From the NCBI RefSeq assembly GCF_001949145.1, contig NW_019091415.1:39160-103159 (forward strand): DNA of 64,000 nucleotides, in the 5' to 3' direction. Origin of the DNA: Acanthaster planci (Eukaryota; Echinodermata; Asteroidea; Valvatida; Acanthasteridae). The notes under the pieces are model-generated. The model was not told the DNA's origin and made no database searches. It worked only from the letters and a program-made list of their open reading frames with translations. Position 1 is the stretch's first letter. Each line of letters opens with the position of its first letter. The position numbers and the translations under genes were made by a program. Shown piece after piece: positions 24,191-36,639 of the stretch.

Positions 24191-24398
24191 TTGCATGTAT
24201 ATGTACAGTACATTGTACATTGCATTGTACACAATTGGACCTATTCATGCGATCCACATACAACAAATTTCGGATACAATGAACAAAATTTCTACTTGGT
24301 CTTACAGATTTTGTAATAGCAAGAGTTGACTGTACACAGAAATCCTTCATCCTTGAAATTTAAGTAATATTTTCAAAATTATTTGGTTGTTTACTCAC

Positions 24399-24638
24399 CA
24401 TTCTCCAGAAGTCTCCAAGTGTTTCTGGCAATGGCCCTTGTGTAGCAATATAAGCATTCTGCTTACGGTAGCCATCACAATAATTTGCATTGATGTAATC
24501 ACTGCCTGGAAGGCCATCTACACGTGACAGGATGACCCGCGAGTGGTCGTATGCAATCACATTGGCATAGCGATTCTTCGGCTTGTTCACCTCTAGATTA
24601 GAATGGTCCCATGTGAACTGTTGACCTGGTTCAATGGA
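24399..24638 (-). CDS. LAR-type RPTP exon: D1 catalytic domain, N-terminal part with KNRY loop
   Basis: Exactly 80 codons (240 bases) lie between a CCTTTAG acceptor and a GTGAGT donor, phase 0 at both ends. The peptide runs [17 protein letters not shown], then [38 protein letters not shown] and [23 protein letters not shown] is the phosphotyrosine recognition loop of the PTP fold, and DYINAN and ATQGPL-T-DFWRM are conserved PTP motifs M2 to M5. Compared with LAR, the only notable change is Cys for Ile in ANYIDGY. It sits at the end of the compact exon cluster, and the intron that follows is about 8.5 kb and contains a decayed piggyBac. Confidence 0.97.
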
Positions 24639-24986
24639 CTAAAGGAAGTAATAATGTATAATGAAATATGCCTCTAATGGATTGCGAGAGAAGAACTTCA
24701 AGAGACTGTTCAGTAGCAATTGTTTGATATAAATGATTTTTTGCCACTATGTGAATCAAATGAACCCAAATCAGTGTTACACATGCTGCAAACTTATGCG
24801 TCATTGTGCAGGCTCTGATGCATAGCGAATCATGCCAAAGTTTCAGCATGGGTTCCATCAATATCAAGCTGGTCTACATATCTCATGAAACTGAAATAAT
24901 CCAATCTGAATAAATGTGTGCATCTGCTCATCTTGGGGAGTAAAAATGTGACAAGTAAAACACAATCAAATACAAATGTAACTTAC

Positions 24987-25084
24987 CTCATATTCCTGGG
25001 AGAAGAGGAGGTTTTCATTGCTCTTAAGATGCTCAATGTGGTCACTCAATTCCATGACAGGGATAGGAGGATGAGACATCATAG
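24987..25084 (-). CDS. LAR-type RPTP exon: wedge helices before D1
   Basis: A 98-base exon begins with two bases that complete a codon, giving Ala where vertebrate LAR has Gly, and ends in phase 0 before GTAAGT. It encodes [20 protein letters not shown] and then [12 protein letters not shown]. This matches the LAR wedge, [26 protein letters not shown]. The wedge is the helix-turn-helix that precedes the first catalytic domain of receptor PTPs and has been proposed to influence dimer formation. The acceptor is GCAATGAAG, less pyrimidine-rich than the others, but the phase on both sides fits exactly, which supports it. No sequence damage is seen. Confidence 0.93.
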
Positions 25085-25328
25085 CTTCATTGCCAAATGC
25101 AAAATTACATATGTCAGAAACTAATGTAAATAAAGAACTAATTACTGCAGGAGTTACAAGGAACTTTACAGGAACAATTCTAAGACGAGTTCTAAGAATT
25201 TACTTACATTACCTTTTGAAAGCATTCTAAAAGTTACCTTCACAACAAGCATAACTTCTACAACTTGAACATGGAACCAGACTTTCATGTTTATTTGCTG
25301 GATTTGAAATTTTCAATGTAGTGCTTAC

Positions 25329-25429
25329 CAGGAGTTTGATAGTTCATTCTTCTCATCTCCACTGGGTCAGATGGGTTGGATGTCTTCACTTCCTTGCGCT
25401 TTGGTCTACGCACACTGGGGTCACTTCTC
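25329..25429 (-). CDS. LAR-type RPTP exon: cytoplasmic juxtamembrane segment
   Basis: The exon is 101 bases, takes one base to finish the split arginine codon (acceptor TTTACAG) and ends one base into the next codon before GTAAGC. It encodes RSDPSVRRPKRKEV followed by SNPSDPVEMRRMNYQTP. The DPVEMRR(L/M)NYQTPG motif is a hallmark of LAR, PTPRD and PTPRS just before the wedge, and here it matches at nearly every position. The basic stretch after the membrane fits a stop-transfer and inner-leaflet contact. The intron before it is only 111 bases. Vertebrate family members use small alternative exons in this area, but no alternative is visible here. Confidence 0.94.
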
Positions 25430-25540
25430 CTGTAAATGGAAGCATTAACCCCGTCAGTGCGAACCACGTCAAACTTCAAGATACATACAATTAACTGAAC
25501 AGAAACCCAAGTGGAAATTCAAATTCCATGCAAAACAGAC

Positions 25541-25755
25541 CTCTTGAATTTCAGCAAGACAACGATGACAATGATGACTACAAGAACGAGGACACCGACG
25601 ACTGCTCCAATAATGGCAGCCAAAGGACTACCACTAGTTTCTTTATCTTTTTCTGGTGGGTTATTGCTGTTTGGCAGAGTTTCCCCACTAACTGTTACAC
25701 TCTGTTTCTTGGCTTGCACTGGATGGATATAATCACTGGAAGTAACCAGTAACTC
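25541..25755 (-). CDS. LAR-type RPTP exon: end of ectodomain and transmembrane helix
   Basis: This 215-base exon starts in phase 0 after a TTCTTTGCAG acceptor and ends in phase 2 before GTCTGT. The first part, LLVTSSDYIHPV, matches the TSPYSDPV stretch preceding the membrane in LAR. A polar linker follows, then a hydrophobic run of about 24 residues (AAIIGAVVGVLVLVVIIVIV and following) ending in the stop-transfer residues KFKR. That is the single membrane-spanning helix of a type I receptor. The C-terminal arginine codon is completed by the next exon. It is the first of four closely spaced exons (25755 to 24399) with introns of only 111, 244 and 348 bases, unlike the very long introns elsewhere. 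Confidence 0.95.
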
Positions 25756-26576
25756 CTGCAAAGAATATAAAAAATGCTTTCATGACTGGCTTGTTGTGTG
25801 AAACAATGTGACAAAGACATAAATGGTCTTTTACACTTATGTTTGCTAGGCAAATTTTTCTTATTGGCTCATTAGCGGCAGTAGTAACACATAATGGAAT
25901 TCTTATTGACAAATTAACAAAATGCATTTTTGCACATGTAATATACATGTATATGCTATAGTTTTATTATATTTGGAATTTACAAACTTCCTTTTTATGA
26001 ACCAAACTTTCTACTCCGGTACTTTTCATGAATTTCAAAACAGCAATAAAGAAAGTATGTCCTAATTCCAGTTCTCTGACCATCACAGAATCACCATTCA
26101 CGATTTCATGTTGGCTTATCAAAACTTTTAAAAGTTAATGTCCCTCTGTACAAGGAAACAGAGCATGCTACCATCCTTTATGTCTCACCTCAAAAATGAT
26201 ACTAGCAATTTGATCTCATGTGTTTTGGAGTAATGAGTGGGTGCATGAAAAGCAATTTGTTTTCACAGGATTCAAACAAATGAAATTTATTTGCAGTTTG
26301 TTGGTCACTCTACCTCTAAAACCTCAATTTTCAAAATTTATTGTACGTTTTACTGTGGATACCAGTTTAATGATCATATTACTGCAAAATATAGGAACTG
26401 GCACAACCAAAGTGCTTCAACATGAACATATGAAAATGAATTTGAAATTTACAATTTAGGCAGGAAACCCAATAACATAACATTACTCAAAGTCTCACAC
26501 AACTGAAAGAGGCAATTTGCAAATTAAGTTTGAAACAAAATCTCAAACAAACTGAGTTATCTGACTGCACATAACT
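25756..26576. other. Start of the 28-kb intron, no gene recognised
   Basis: AT-rich sequence directly upstream (in gene order) of the transmembrane exon. I see only its acceptor region and unrecognised short open frames. Confidence 0.5.
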
Positions 26577-27299
26577 TTAGGGAGCTTGTCCAAAAGGTCA
26601 CCACAGTTTAACTGCACACGGTCACCGCAGTTAAGCCCTGTTGCTAGGAACTGCAGCGACCACGTTGAAGTTCACTCATGCCAAGAACATTTAATGAGGC
26701 AACCCCGAGATGAACGCAATTGTTATGCTGATTGTGTCTTGAATTGTGCATACATGCCACGACGACCGCGGTCAACCCAAACATTCTATGCGTGGCAGAT
26801 GCTCAGGCAGATGCTCAGTGTACACATGTACATGCACATGTTCATGTATATCTACTCGGAATCTACTCAGAATGTAGGCGCTGCATTTGCAGTTCAAAGC
26901 CTCAGGGACATAACGCAGTGAATTCTTCTCAGAAAGTCACAAAAAGCAGACTGTATATGCTACAAAGGTGATCCGCGCAATGCCCGAAAATATACATTTT
27001 ATTCAGCACAACGTCGAATCACACACGGAGAGCGCTATCCAGTATTTCAACATGTGCGCAGGTGTTCATGTAGGCTAGAGGTACATGTACTGTACATGTA
27101 CAGCATCGTTCACACGCATGTGTACACCCAGACTCGTGCAAGGATAACAATGTGACTTTTTGTCACTTTGTGAAAATAGAGAAACACAGAGGCTAAGCTT
27201 TTTGTTAGTTGTTTGTCAGTTACTACAAAATTAAACAACATTTCGCTTTGAAACTAATTTGTTCTTTAGATCAAAGGAAGTAAAATGGTAGGAAAAACT

Positions 27300-28400
27300 C
27301 CAGATTAAAAAATTTTCAATTCTCTGCCGGCGGGTTTTTGTCACTTCGTGAAAACACCGCCGAATTAATCAAATACATTGTGATGTGTTTAGAACACTAA
27401 AATTCATTGTCATATGAAAAATGTTAAAAGTATTGATCCAGGGATTTTAAAGGGCTTCCAATCGCCATGCACGACAAATAAACAGCACGCACATATACGC
27501 CTGGGTGTACCTGCAAGAATGTAAAGACTCATCAACTGAAGCCTCCATCTGTGTAAGTAGTCTTCCAAACACAAATTATGTCATGGAGAGACACTTTTAT
27601 TTTATCTTCCATCTGTCTTATGATTTGACACCAGCTATGATTTATTGATAGTCAAAGTTCATTCGCCCACCACGTGGCATACGAGATGGTCGCTGAAGAA
27701 GCACAATGTCATGAAGGAATACATGTATTGCGATTGGATAGATGTCTTGCAAGATGTACGTCATGAAAACGCACAGTCTCATTGGTGGGTACGCTAGATC
27801 TTTTGCAGCAATATAAATAATTCAGTGTAGGACAATTAGTTGGACTCTTTGAGATGTGAGAGTAGTCAAGCGAACTTGTTTGACCGTATTTGATCAGAAT
27901 TGGGAAGGGAAATTTTGTTTTGACGTTTTTGCAATCAACGTAAAAAATCACTGATCTTTTAACCATGCTTTACGTTTGTCATGACTACAGGAAACTGGCA
28001 AATGATGTCCGTGTATCGCATTGTAAGAGTGCGTGATGCATCTGGAGGGGCGGGTGATTAGCCTCTTGCTGCGTCTGGAAATTTTGTGGGAACACCCTTG
28101 TTTCGAATATGAGCAGTACATACATGAACACAGAAAACACAAATATACACATGAGATCACTTTGTGTGAATGAACCTGCAGAAACATTTGTGATGGCAGT
28201 GGTTTTTTCTGACTTGCAACTGTAGAGCTGCAGTCGTATTTGATGTAAATGTAGTGGAATGTTCACAACCCTTTTTGGCAGGAATTGTACACTGACTGAC
28301 TGCCGCATTTCCCTCACACCTTCTTTGCCAACACGTACGCAAAATTTTGAAGTCGAACTCACTTATCTCAGGCAAAATATCGCTACAAACTTTTCATGAC
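27300..28400 (+). repeat. Second copy of the 2.2-kb hAT-like repeat family (internal part)
   Basis: About 1.1 kb is collinear with 42430-43520. Shared blocks include AGCATAATGTCATGAA-like, AAACGCACAGTCTCATTGG, GATCT(C)TTTGCAGCAATAT, AATAATTCAGTGT and GAGTAGTCAAGCGAACTT-like sequence. The TIRs of the full copy (41643, 43807) are not present here, so this is an internal fragment lying within the 26580-34219 element. No transposase is encoded. Confidence 0.75.
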
Positions 28401-29972
28401 GTCGTATTCGCTTCTTTTCATGTTCACCTAAAGGCCAGCCTTTTCACTTTTATGGGTGTTTATTAAATTTGCTCTTTCCTCTTGCCCTTCACCAAAAACG
28501 TACCCAATGGCCAATTGACCATGTAGGTGTACATCTATTAATAAAGAAACATACGAGACAAATATACCCGCTTTATTCACCACTTGAACATGTACATATT
28601 CTATAGACTGTTAAGTCTAAAGAGTCACTTTTAGCGCTTCTCAAAGTAGCTCCGGGATGATGACCTGGAGGTTGCTGGCACAGTCGGAAAAAAAAAGACA
28701 CATGGGGGCTATATACGATCATAAACTTGGGGATAATTTGAATTTTACCCAAAAACATAGTAACAAGAGACACAAAAATCTAAAGCAGAAAACGGGTTTG
28801 CTGTCATTAAGCATTTGGGGGAAAAAATGCTTCTTTGAGAGGCTAAGATGTGCAAGATTTCTGAAATGCATGCTCAGTATTTGTTTTCAGATTGAAAGAC
28901 TTCATTCTGAACTTAACCTACCCCTTTTACTAGAAAACTTGCGCAAAAATGACCAATAATAGAGGGATCCCAATACAATACTTTTAACATCGATCTGCAC
29001 ACTTCCGCGTTTAAAAACGAGACTGTATGTGTCAGCTTCAATTCTTAATACGATCAGACGATTGAAAGTAAGAAGTCAAAGACACAAAATACATAAAGGT
29101 TTGTTAAATGCAGACTTCAGGCTGCAAATTTTTGTGGAAGAGTCTTTTCAGGATGACTGGACATGTAAAATCAAAAGAAAAAATAACGACAATTTACCGC
29201 GAAGTAACGTACCTGCGATGGTCGTGTATCTTGTGCAGTGGGCGTGGTTTAAACTGAAGTGGCATCCCACTTATGAACCGGACACTGCATGTACTGTGTG
29301 GACTCCACGTTCAACGCAGGGAGCCACAGTTTTGATGCAGACGGCGCTAATGTGAAATCCCTCTATTATCATATTTTCTTTGACAAAAAAGAATTCTAGT
29401 TACCTCTTGTGTATTTACGTATTTACAGGGCTCGGCCTTCGTGGTCGCCCGCTCAGCAAATGCAAATGAAAACTCGGGCCGACAACCCTAAAATCTTTTA
29501 TCAGTAGTCCAGCCAGTGAGTTAAAAATGTCGTACCCAGACATTCCAAGAACCCTGTGGCCTTTTTCTTTCCATCGAATAAACAGTATCTTGACCGCAGG
29601 ACAGGTAGACATTCCCCTGGTCCAGTGCTAGCGCACAATGGGTTGACTGGACGAAATAAACAATAGCCGCACCGGCTGTACTAAGTAGGCATGTACCATT
29701 TTCGTTGTGGAGTTGACCTGTACTTCATTTTTTTCGTGCTGAAGTATAGATAATTAACACGGCTGGCCGGTGCGGAGTCATTGTAATTGTACATGTACAG
29801 TAAGTGCATCCAGTACAGCTGCGTGTACATGGGCCTTCTTATCTTGCTATCATATTTAAATTATTTTTTAATCAATGTTGACCGTGATGTGGCGATTTCT
29901 TCCCAGTGTCTCAGACCCGAGCGCTGGCTCATGCAAGAAAATGAAACGAGAGCGAGACCAAGAAAATGAAAA

Positions 29973-32614
29973 AGCAAGCATCGGCAGTCATACAGAAAAG
30001 AGTGGGAAGTTGAGTTCAAGTGGCTAGTCTTTGACAAAGAGGAAGGGCTGATGTTCAGCAAGACATGCCGAAACACAAAAGTAACAGCGAGTAGCAGGAA
30101 AAAACAAAATGTTTTCCACAAGGTCAGCGATACTTTCAAGATGGAATCGATCAAAGCACACCAAACAAATGAAAATCACCGTCTTGCGGAAGCCAGACAA
30201 AAATGCAAGAAAAGCAGCCCCGGGCACCAGTCCAGCGGGAATCATGGTGAAGGAAATGAATGTCGCGGCAGTCGATCGCTTCAAACATTTTTTTCGAAAT
30301 GCACATGCCCTGGCCCTTCACTGCTGACCTTATACCAAGTACCAATGGTTAGCCGAATTGGATTCCGACAAAGGAGTAGACATCGGTTCTGTGTACCACA
30401 CCAACAAGTCAGTGTGAATATTCGTGCATTACATTGCAGAGGTATGTTTTATTATCATTTCCTATCATTTAATTTCATTTAGGTCGGATACAATTTTGAC
30501 GGCTTTGCCACATAATAAACAATCAGCAGGGCTAGTCGTTCATGTACATGTAGGCCAACACGTTCAGTCACTCGCATGCTGCAAATAACTGTAACGCACA
30601 CAAGAAAGTACACGTACTGTACAACAGGCCGAGCACGTGTAGTAAGTGCAAACAATACATGTACCGTATGTGAGTGCAAAACTGCATGGAGCGCATTGGC
30701 ACAGCCACGTTATACATGACATTGTACTTAGGCTGTCCTGCCGCCGAAAAAAAAAAGGAAAGCCACTCTTGATCATGTGCACTGACAACATAATGGAGTT
30801 CTAACCTCTGAAAGTGAGTCAGTAGCACCACATGCAATTACATGAACGTAGTGAAGTTTAATAGTGAACATTACGCATGATCGAGTCTTGGTGATTTTTA
30901 CCTGAAGCTTGGTTATGATTGTCTTGGCTTCCTTATGTAGATACAGCCTTGCTCTACAATCTCATTGAATGATAATGAATTAGACAAAAATTCCATAATG
31001 TTCCGCCATGGAACTTAAAAATTTTTTTGAAGAATTTCTAAAATTGTCAGGCTTACCTTACTCAGTAGTCACTAAGGAAGAGTTGAGAAGCACAAGAAAG
31101 TAAATTATTTCTGATGAAAGAGTAAATTTTCAATAGATTTCAAGTGACGTAGAGACTTAGCAGAACTTGTGCATGTTTCATGGCATATCACACTTAAGTC
31201 TGCCAGTTCCAACTTCCATGTAGTGAGTGGCAGAACATTGTGGAAGTTCCGTGAATTATGTTACTTTTGTGTACCATCTAATGTCTGTGTACCTGTATGT
31301 ATGCCGTTATGTTAATATTTCCTCGTTTTCCATTTAATGTTTTTAACAGGTTGAATGTCTGGCACTAAAGCACGATATTGAGAAGACAAATTTCATCTCG
31401 TTAATCGCAGATGGTATCACTGCTTTGTCCATCACTGAGGCAGACATACTGTTTGTTCCGTACACAGTTGATGGAACAGTGAACACTCGTTTTGTTGGTG
31501 TGTGAACAGTGAGCAAAGCTGATGCACCATCCATTACCAATGCTATAGTCAATGGACTTCAGAAACACCTGCAAATCGATGAGAAATTCTTGAGAAAGAA
31601 CTAGTTGGTTTTGGGTCTGATGGTGCTGCAGTCATGACTGGATGCAATAATGGAGTTACAACCCAGCTGAAGAGATACCGTCCCGTCATTCAAGCAGTTA
31701 ACTGTACAGCTCATAGGCTGAAACTTGCCTTCAAAGATGCGCTGAAACCAGTTGCACTGTACACCACACTGCATAATTTGCTGCTTAATCTGTACTTATT
31801 CTATAGGGACAGCGGTAAAAACAAAAGTGGGCTAAAGCTAGCTGCAGAGGCTATGCAGGAGACAGCTGCCAATCCCATAAGAGCAGGTGGAACCAGATGG
31901 CTTCCTCATCTTCAGAGAGCCCTGCAAAAGATGCTGAAGGGATACATGTCTCTTGTGACTCACCTGAGACGGGTACATGTAATTTACATTTTGAAAGCTA
32001 CGCTACATGAAATAAAATTATTTAACTTTCCTGGGAAAAATTTAAATTTTATACCCTTCTAGGATGAAGCTGAACCCGGGATGTCAGTTGATGCAAAGGG
32101 AAAAGCTTAACACTATGGCAAGTTGCTGCATCGTCAGGACTTATTGAAGTTTTCTCACTTCATGGTTGATGTTGTGACTGTTCTGTGCAAGATTTCACTA
32201 ACTGCCCAAAGGGTTGATGCTACTGTGGCAGATGTACAGTAGCTGCCTCAATCGATGCTGCTGTTGAGACACTTTAGAAATACAGGAGAAGGTAACATCT
32301 GAAAGATTTATCTACAAAGCACTTAATTAATTTGTAGGAAATATTTATTTATTAATTATTTCTTTTCATTTCCATTTTTTGTTCAGAATGACAACACTAA
32401 ACTTGCTGAGTCTTGGAGATGAAACCCTTTTCAAGGATGAAGCCATGACTGGAAGCAGTGACATCAGCTCGGCAATCGCAAATGTGTTGGATGCTATTGT
32501 CAGCGGCCTTGAGGGCAGATTTAAGGACATGAAAGATGGTGTGCTGTCAAGCTTCAAGATTGCAAGTTTTGGCCTGTGGAGGCATCATCAAGTGACAGTG
32601 AATACTGAACCTCG
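29973..32614 (+). pseudogene. ZNF862-like hAT-derived gene, decayed, four exon-like blocks
   Basis: Four blocks follow the order of ZNF862/KIAA1586-type hAT proteins. Block 1 (29973-30441) has EWEVEFKWLVFDKEEGLMFS, FKMESIKAHQTNENHR (the zinc-finger region, with one cysteine replaced by serine), then, frameshifted, HFFRNAHALALHC, KYQWLAELDSDKGVDIGS and FVHYIAE. Block 2 (31350-31972) has FISLIADGI, KADAPSI, LVGFGSDGAAVMTG, NCTAHRLKLAFKDAL and RAGGTRWLPHLQRAL. Block 3 (32063-32291) has the EAEPGMS segment. Block 4 (32387-32614) has SSFKIASFG. Blocks are separated by GT...AG introns, for example GAG|GTATGT at 30442 and AACAG| at 31349. At least three in-frame stops and two frameshifts make it a pseudogene. 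The hAT dimerisation region is absent. Confidence 0.8.
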
Positions 32615-34259
32615 GTAGAGTGTCGCTTATTTATAATCATATTTGCATTTTCAAATTAAAATTCATTCATTACTTTAAATTTGGGCAGTTCCACGGAAAC
32701 ATCAACCTCTGGGCCAAAATTTCAAACTGGTCCAAATGTGACAAATTATATATCATTTTGAAGCTAATGGTGTATACTTTCATGAAATATACTTCATTTC
32801 TAACAACATTCAAGAATTTGGCTTTTATATGATACTGAAAATTTGGTTTTAAATACTGAGAAATTAGGGAAAATATTTCCCCTCTGAAAGATTTTCCGTT
32901 TTTTAGCCTCATAATTGTTTTTGTTCCAGTTTTGTTACAGTTTGAAGAGTGCCCCAATAAGTAAACAATGACAGAAATGAATTTTCATTTTCCTTTTGAA
33001 ATTTTATGTAATGTCTTATTTTATAACACTTGACATAGTTTTTTTATCCCCTCAGTGCACCCTTGAGCAAAAGACTGCCAAATTTACAACACAAAGCGCA
33101 ATGAGTTCCTTCTTTCTAGATATCAGCTTAACTCCCTAAATTATTTTTTCAAATACTCAAAAATTGTGGAATCAGATGTGTACGTCTGACACCTTGTACG
33201 TTCGACACTGTAAGAACCATGCATTGCTGACAATGCAATGCTTTTACACTGTACAGAAACCACTACCACCTCATTTGCATACATGGAAATGAGGCCCCAA
33301 CATTTTGTACAAGTACCAAATAGGCGTCACTGTTTTTTTTACTAATTTGCATAAATTTGACTATTTGGATATACAAATCCTAATACGGTTATAATTAGGC
33401 ACCAAAGCCATTCCACATGTGTCATGTGTAGACAAACGTGCTTTGCATGTATTCAGAAGTACATGTAAGTCATGTCAAAATGAGCTTTGATGAAGTAAGT
33501 CATGTCAGTGTGAGGTTTGATGAAGACAAGTTTTAGGTGTTGTGTACATGTACATGTAATCCACATCAAGAAAGAAGAATTGTCAAAGACTAAATAAAGG
33601 TGTGCTCTTTTATACCTTTGTTCAAGGTACATGTAAAATCAATTGGCTTCACTTTGTGTTGCTTGAGGATTTAAAGGGGGTGTTCCACTTGTATATTCTT
33701 TCCATGGCATATACACGTACAGTATCTATCATGAAACATACAATGTAAGACTGCAGTTTTAAAAGCATTATGCCCTTAGTCTTAAATTTCAGTGAAAAGG
33801 ATAATCTCTGTTTCATTGAATGCCCCATCATCCAATTCCTTTCTAGTTGCTATTGATGATTTTTGTATGGCTTGACATTTTCTTTTGGTTTGGAAAGTTT
33901 ACTAAAACCTTCATGAAGGTAGAAAAATGAGACAAGCTTAAGTTTGAACTGATTACCTTCTATTCTGAAAAGTCAGTTCGGACGTGTATGACACCAACAA
34001 ATGTACGTCCGACACCAATATAATAAATGCTTTATCTTTATCTGAAAGTCACAACAAGAAAAAAATGTGTCTTGCCTTGAAGTTTAGTAACAATAAACTG
34101 CCTCATTAAATGTTCTTTACGTGAGTGAACTTCTACGCGGTCGCTGCAGTTCCTAGCAACAAAGCTTAACACGGTGACCGCATGCGGTTAAACTGCGGCG
34201 ACGTTTTGGACAAGCCCCCTTACAGATCATGAGCATGATAAAAATGGAGTTTTCAATTT

Positions 34260-35100
34260 GTTAATGCCCAGTGTTGGAATTGATTCGGATGATAAGTGAT
34301 CATAATTATGCCTTAAAAGAGTAAGCCTGCTGTTTTAAAGAATGCAAAAAATATTTAAATGCTGCTCTTTGTTAGCTGGCAAACTTTTGTCAGGAAAAAC
34401 CTTACCCATGTTCTATACAATCTCTACTTGTACTATTTGGATAATTAAATACTTCTTGCCCTCATTACTGTCCTTCCTGTAAACCCTAACCTATTTTTTA
34501 ACCTATAGATTCTCAATTACATTTAAGACCTTCTGAAAATATCTGAAAAATTTTCAACCCCAAATACATGTAAGCGTGTCATATCAATGAATTCATATCA
34601 GGAGTCAAGTGTTAAATCACATGCACAGTCGCATTGACATCATAATGTCTATTTTGATTGTTCATCAGTCTTTCCGTAAACTGCGTACCACATATTTCAC
34701 TTGAATGAAATCTTGTGATTTCTGAGATGTTCCGGCGACTAATACTTCATCAAATAGGACCAAATTCTATTCTATCCTACTTTTAAATTTTTCTTGTAGA
34801 AAGTGTGATTATGGCAGTGGCAAACAAGAAACTAAGGAGATGTACAGTTTCCTCTGTCACTAGTGGAAACACTGGCAGTGTGTAAGAAGAGTTTTAGTTT
34901 CAGTTTCTTTCAAATTTCTTCTATCTCAAGTTTCGCATAGCAATGTGCTTAGCATTGAGCCTCTTTGATACGGTAATATTTCACAATATTTTGATATGAT
35001 GTTGGTATCAGATATTGTATCGTTCATAAAAACTCGTATCAGGATATCGTGTAAATCGATATGCCGAAAAGTATCGTGAAAAACGATGTACTGTACGTGC
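34260..35100 (+). repeat. Dispersed repeat, copy 1 (hAT-like)
   Basis: Matches 53283-54010 in inverted orientation over about 800 bases. Shared blocks include GGAATTGATTC, GTGATCATAATTATGC, AAAACCTTACCCAT and GTGGAAACACTGGCAGTGT. The left end may be CAGTGTTGGAATTGATT at 34269, and the right part is rich in GATATCG/TATCG words, both features of hAT-type ends. No intact open frame. Confidence 0.6.
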
Positions 35101-36600
35101 ACACAGAGAAGTCAATGCACCGCATTAGTCGAATTAGTCTGGTTCCTTGAACAACTACCCTTCCGACTTATGGACTTGTGGCCGGGAATCAGTCTACTTT
35201 TGAACATTCAGGCGGTGCAGAAATAGAGGGCGCTGTTTTAAAAATTTTGAGAAAAAAATGGAAAAACAACATTGATGGGCAGGTTCAAAATCAACGCGAG
35301 CACTGACCAGAGACCGACTTTTTAAAGTTTTTTATTTACACTTATTTCTTGGGACTGAATCTCAACAATGTGAATTTGGAGTGAATATCTAATTTGCAAT
35401 GAATTTACCGTGAAACTTGTTTTCATGGCGATGTCTGGGCAGATTATCTGTTGAAATCACCATGAAATAATCCCCTGCCTGACCCGGTGAGGACACGCTG
35501 GGCTTCAGTAAAAACACCGTGAAAACACAGTGCGGCCTCCCGAGATGCCCAGCTAATTAACTTTGCGGTTGCCTTAATCTGTTGATCAGTTCCCAGGTTT
35601 TATGGGCCTAATCCCTCATAAAAGGTGTACGCTTGCCTGTCAATCTTAATTGCATGGCTAAGTGGACATTTCAATGAGTCCAAAGTTTCTTAAGAAGTGG
35701 ATACTCATTAAACTCAGATGAGTTAGATCCAGGCAAGAGCTACGGCAGCACTGTATCATCTTGGGCGTAAGGCTGCTAAAGGTTTTCATGAAATTTTGGC
35801 ACATCCAAAATAACCGCGTCAAACAGCCGAAATATGCTTAGAAAGTTCCTGGAAAATGGTATTAAAATATAAACCTCAGTTTTGTCCACTCAGTGGCACT
35901 TGCCTGTTGCAGCTCGGTATGGGCAATGTAATACCCCCCAGGTTACGAAACAACATGAATGACATTGCATGAGATACGGCCGCTCGCTCACACAACCTTT
36001 TGACCACATTTCCCTTCACTGTTTTAATCACCTACAGTAACGGCATAGTATACTGGTACTCATCACTGGAAATGTACCAATAACATACCCAGAACCAGTT
36101 AAAAGCCAACTACTGGATGAATCATGCAGCTGATTGCGCTAAAGACAGGATCATGTGATCACAAGGGCGGAAGAACCATGTGGTGTAAAACCTGTTATGC
36201 AGCATAGTTAGAAATGATCCAAAAAATCAAATTCTTAAATTACCAATAAATCTGTGAGTCCAAAAATGAAACTTGTGCCCATTCTTGTGAATTTTGTAAG
36301 ATAGATTTTCAGGTGCCCTGCTTGTGTTTGTGTAGGCACACTACCACAGTACATGTACGTGTCATTCAAGCACGCGTTTGTCTGTACATGCACTTATACT
36401 TTTATAGTCCCAGCAGTTCACGCCTGTGCATTCCTTCTCCGCGCCAGTGCATTCGTTTTGCTTTTCGTGTCTTTGATTAAATTTTGATTGAAAGGCCCCT
36501 ATCTTTGGTCTGCAGTGGCCTAAGGGGGTGAAGGGAACAGGAAACTTTCCACGTACGTTGCGTTGTTTTCCCCAAAGTTTTCTCAAACAGCTTACAGCTG
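35101..36600. other. Intron sequence, probable old repeat, no gene
   Basis: Parts near 35340-35540 (GAATCTCAACAATGTGAA, AAAAACACCGTGAAAACA) weakly resemble the inverse of 38100-38280, suggesting a decayed inverted-repeat element around the ZBED-like remnant. Nothing else is recognised. Confidence 0.3.
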
Positions 36601-36639
36601 TGATTTGGACATCACGCACAGCACACAAACTGCATCTAC

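Larger units (their letters stand above)
26580..34219. mobile_element. 7.6-kb TIR-bounded element with TTA flanks (Harbinger-like by ends)
   Basis: About 120 bases at the left end (26580-26702) are repeated inverted at the right end (34093-34219). Both ends read GGG(A/G)GCTTGTCCAAAA and share GTTGCTAGGAACTGCAGCGA and GAACATTTAATGAGGCA. TTA sits immediately outside at 26577-26579 and 34220-34222, which fits the three-base TWA target duplication of PIF/Harbinger elements. No Harbinger transposase was recognised inside. The interior contains a hAT-like repeat copy (27300-28400) and a ZNF862-like pseudogene. Alternatively, two separate copies of one MITE end could lie in opposite orientation. Confidence 0.6.

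Noticed and set aside
28657-28959. 100-codon plus-strand frame inside the 7.6-kb TIR element
   Set aside because: It contains no Harbinger or Myb-like motif that I can recognise, so it was not called as a transposase.
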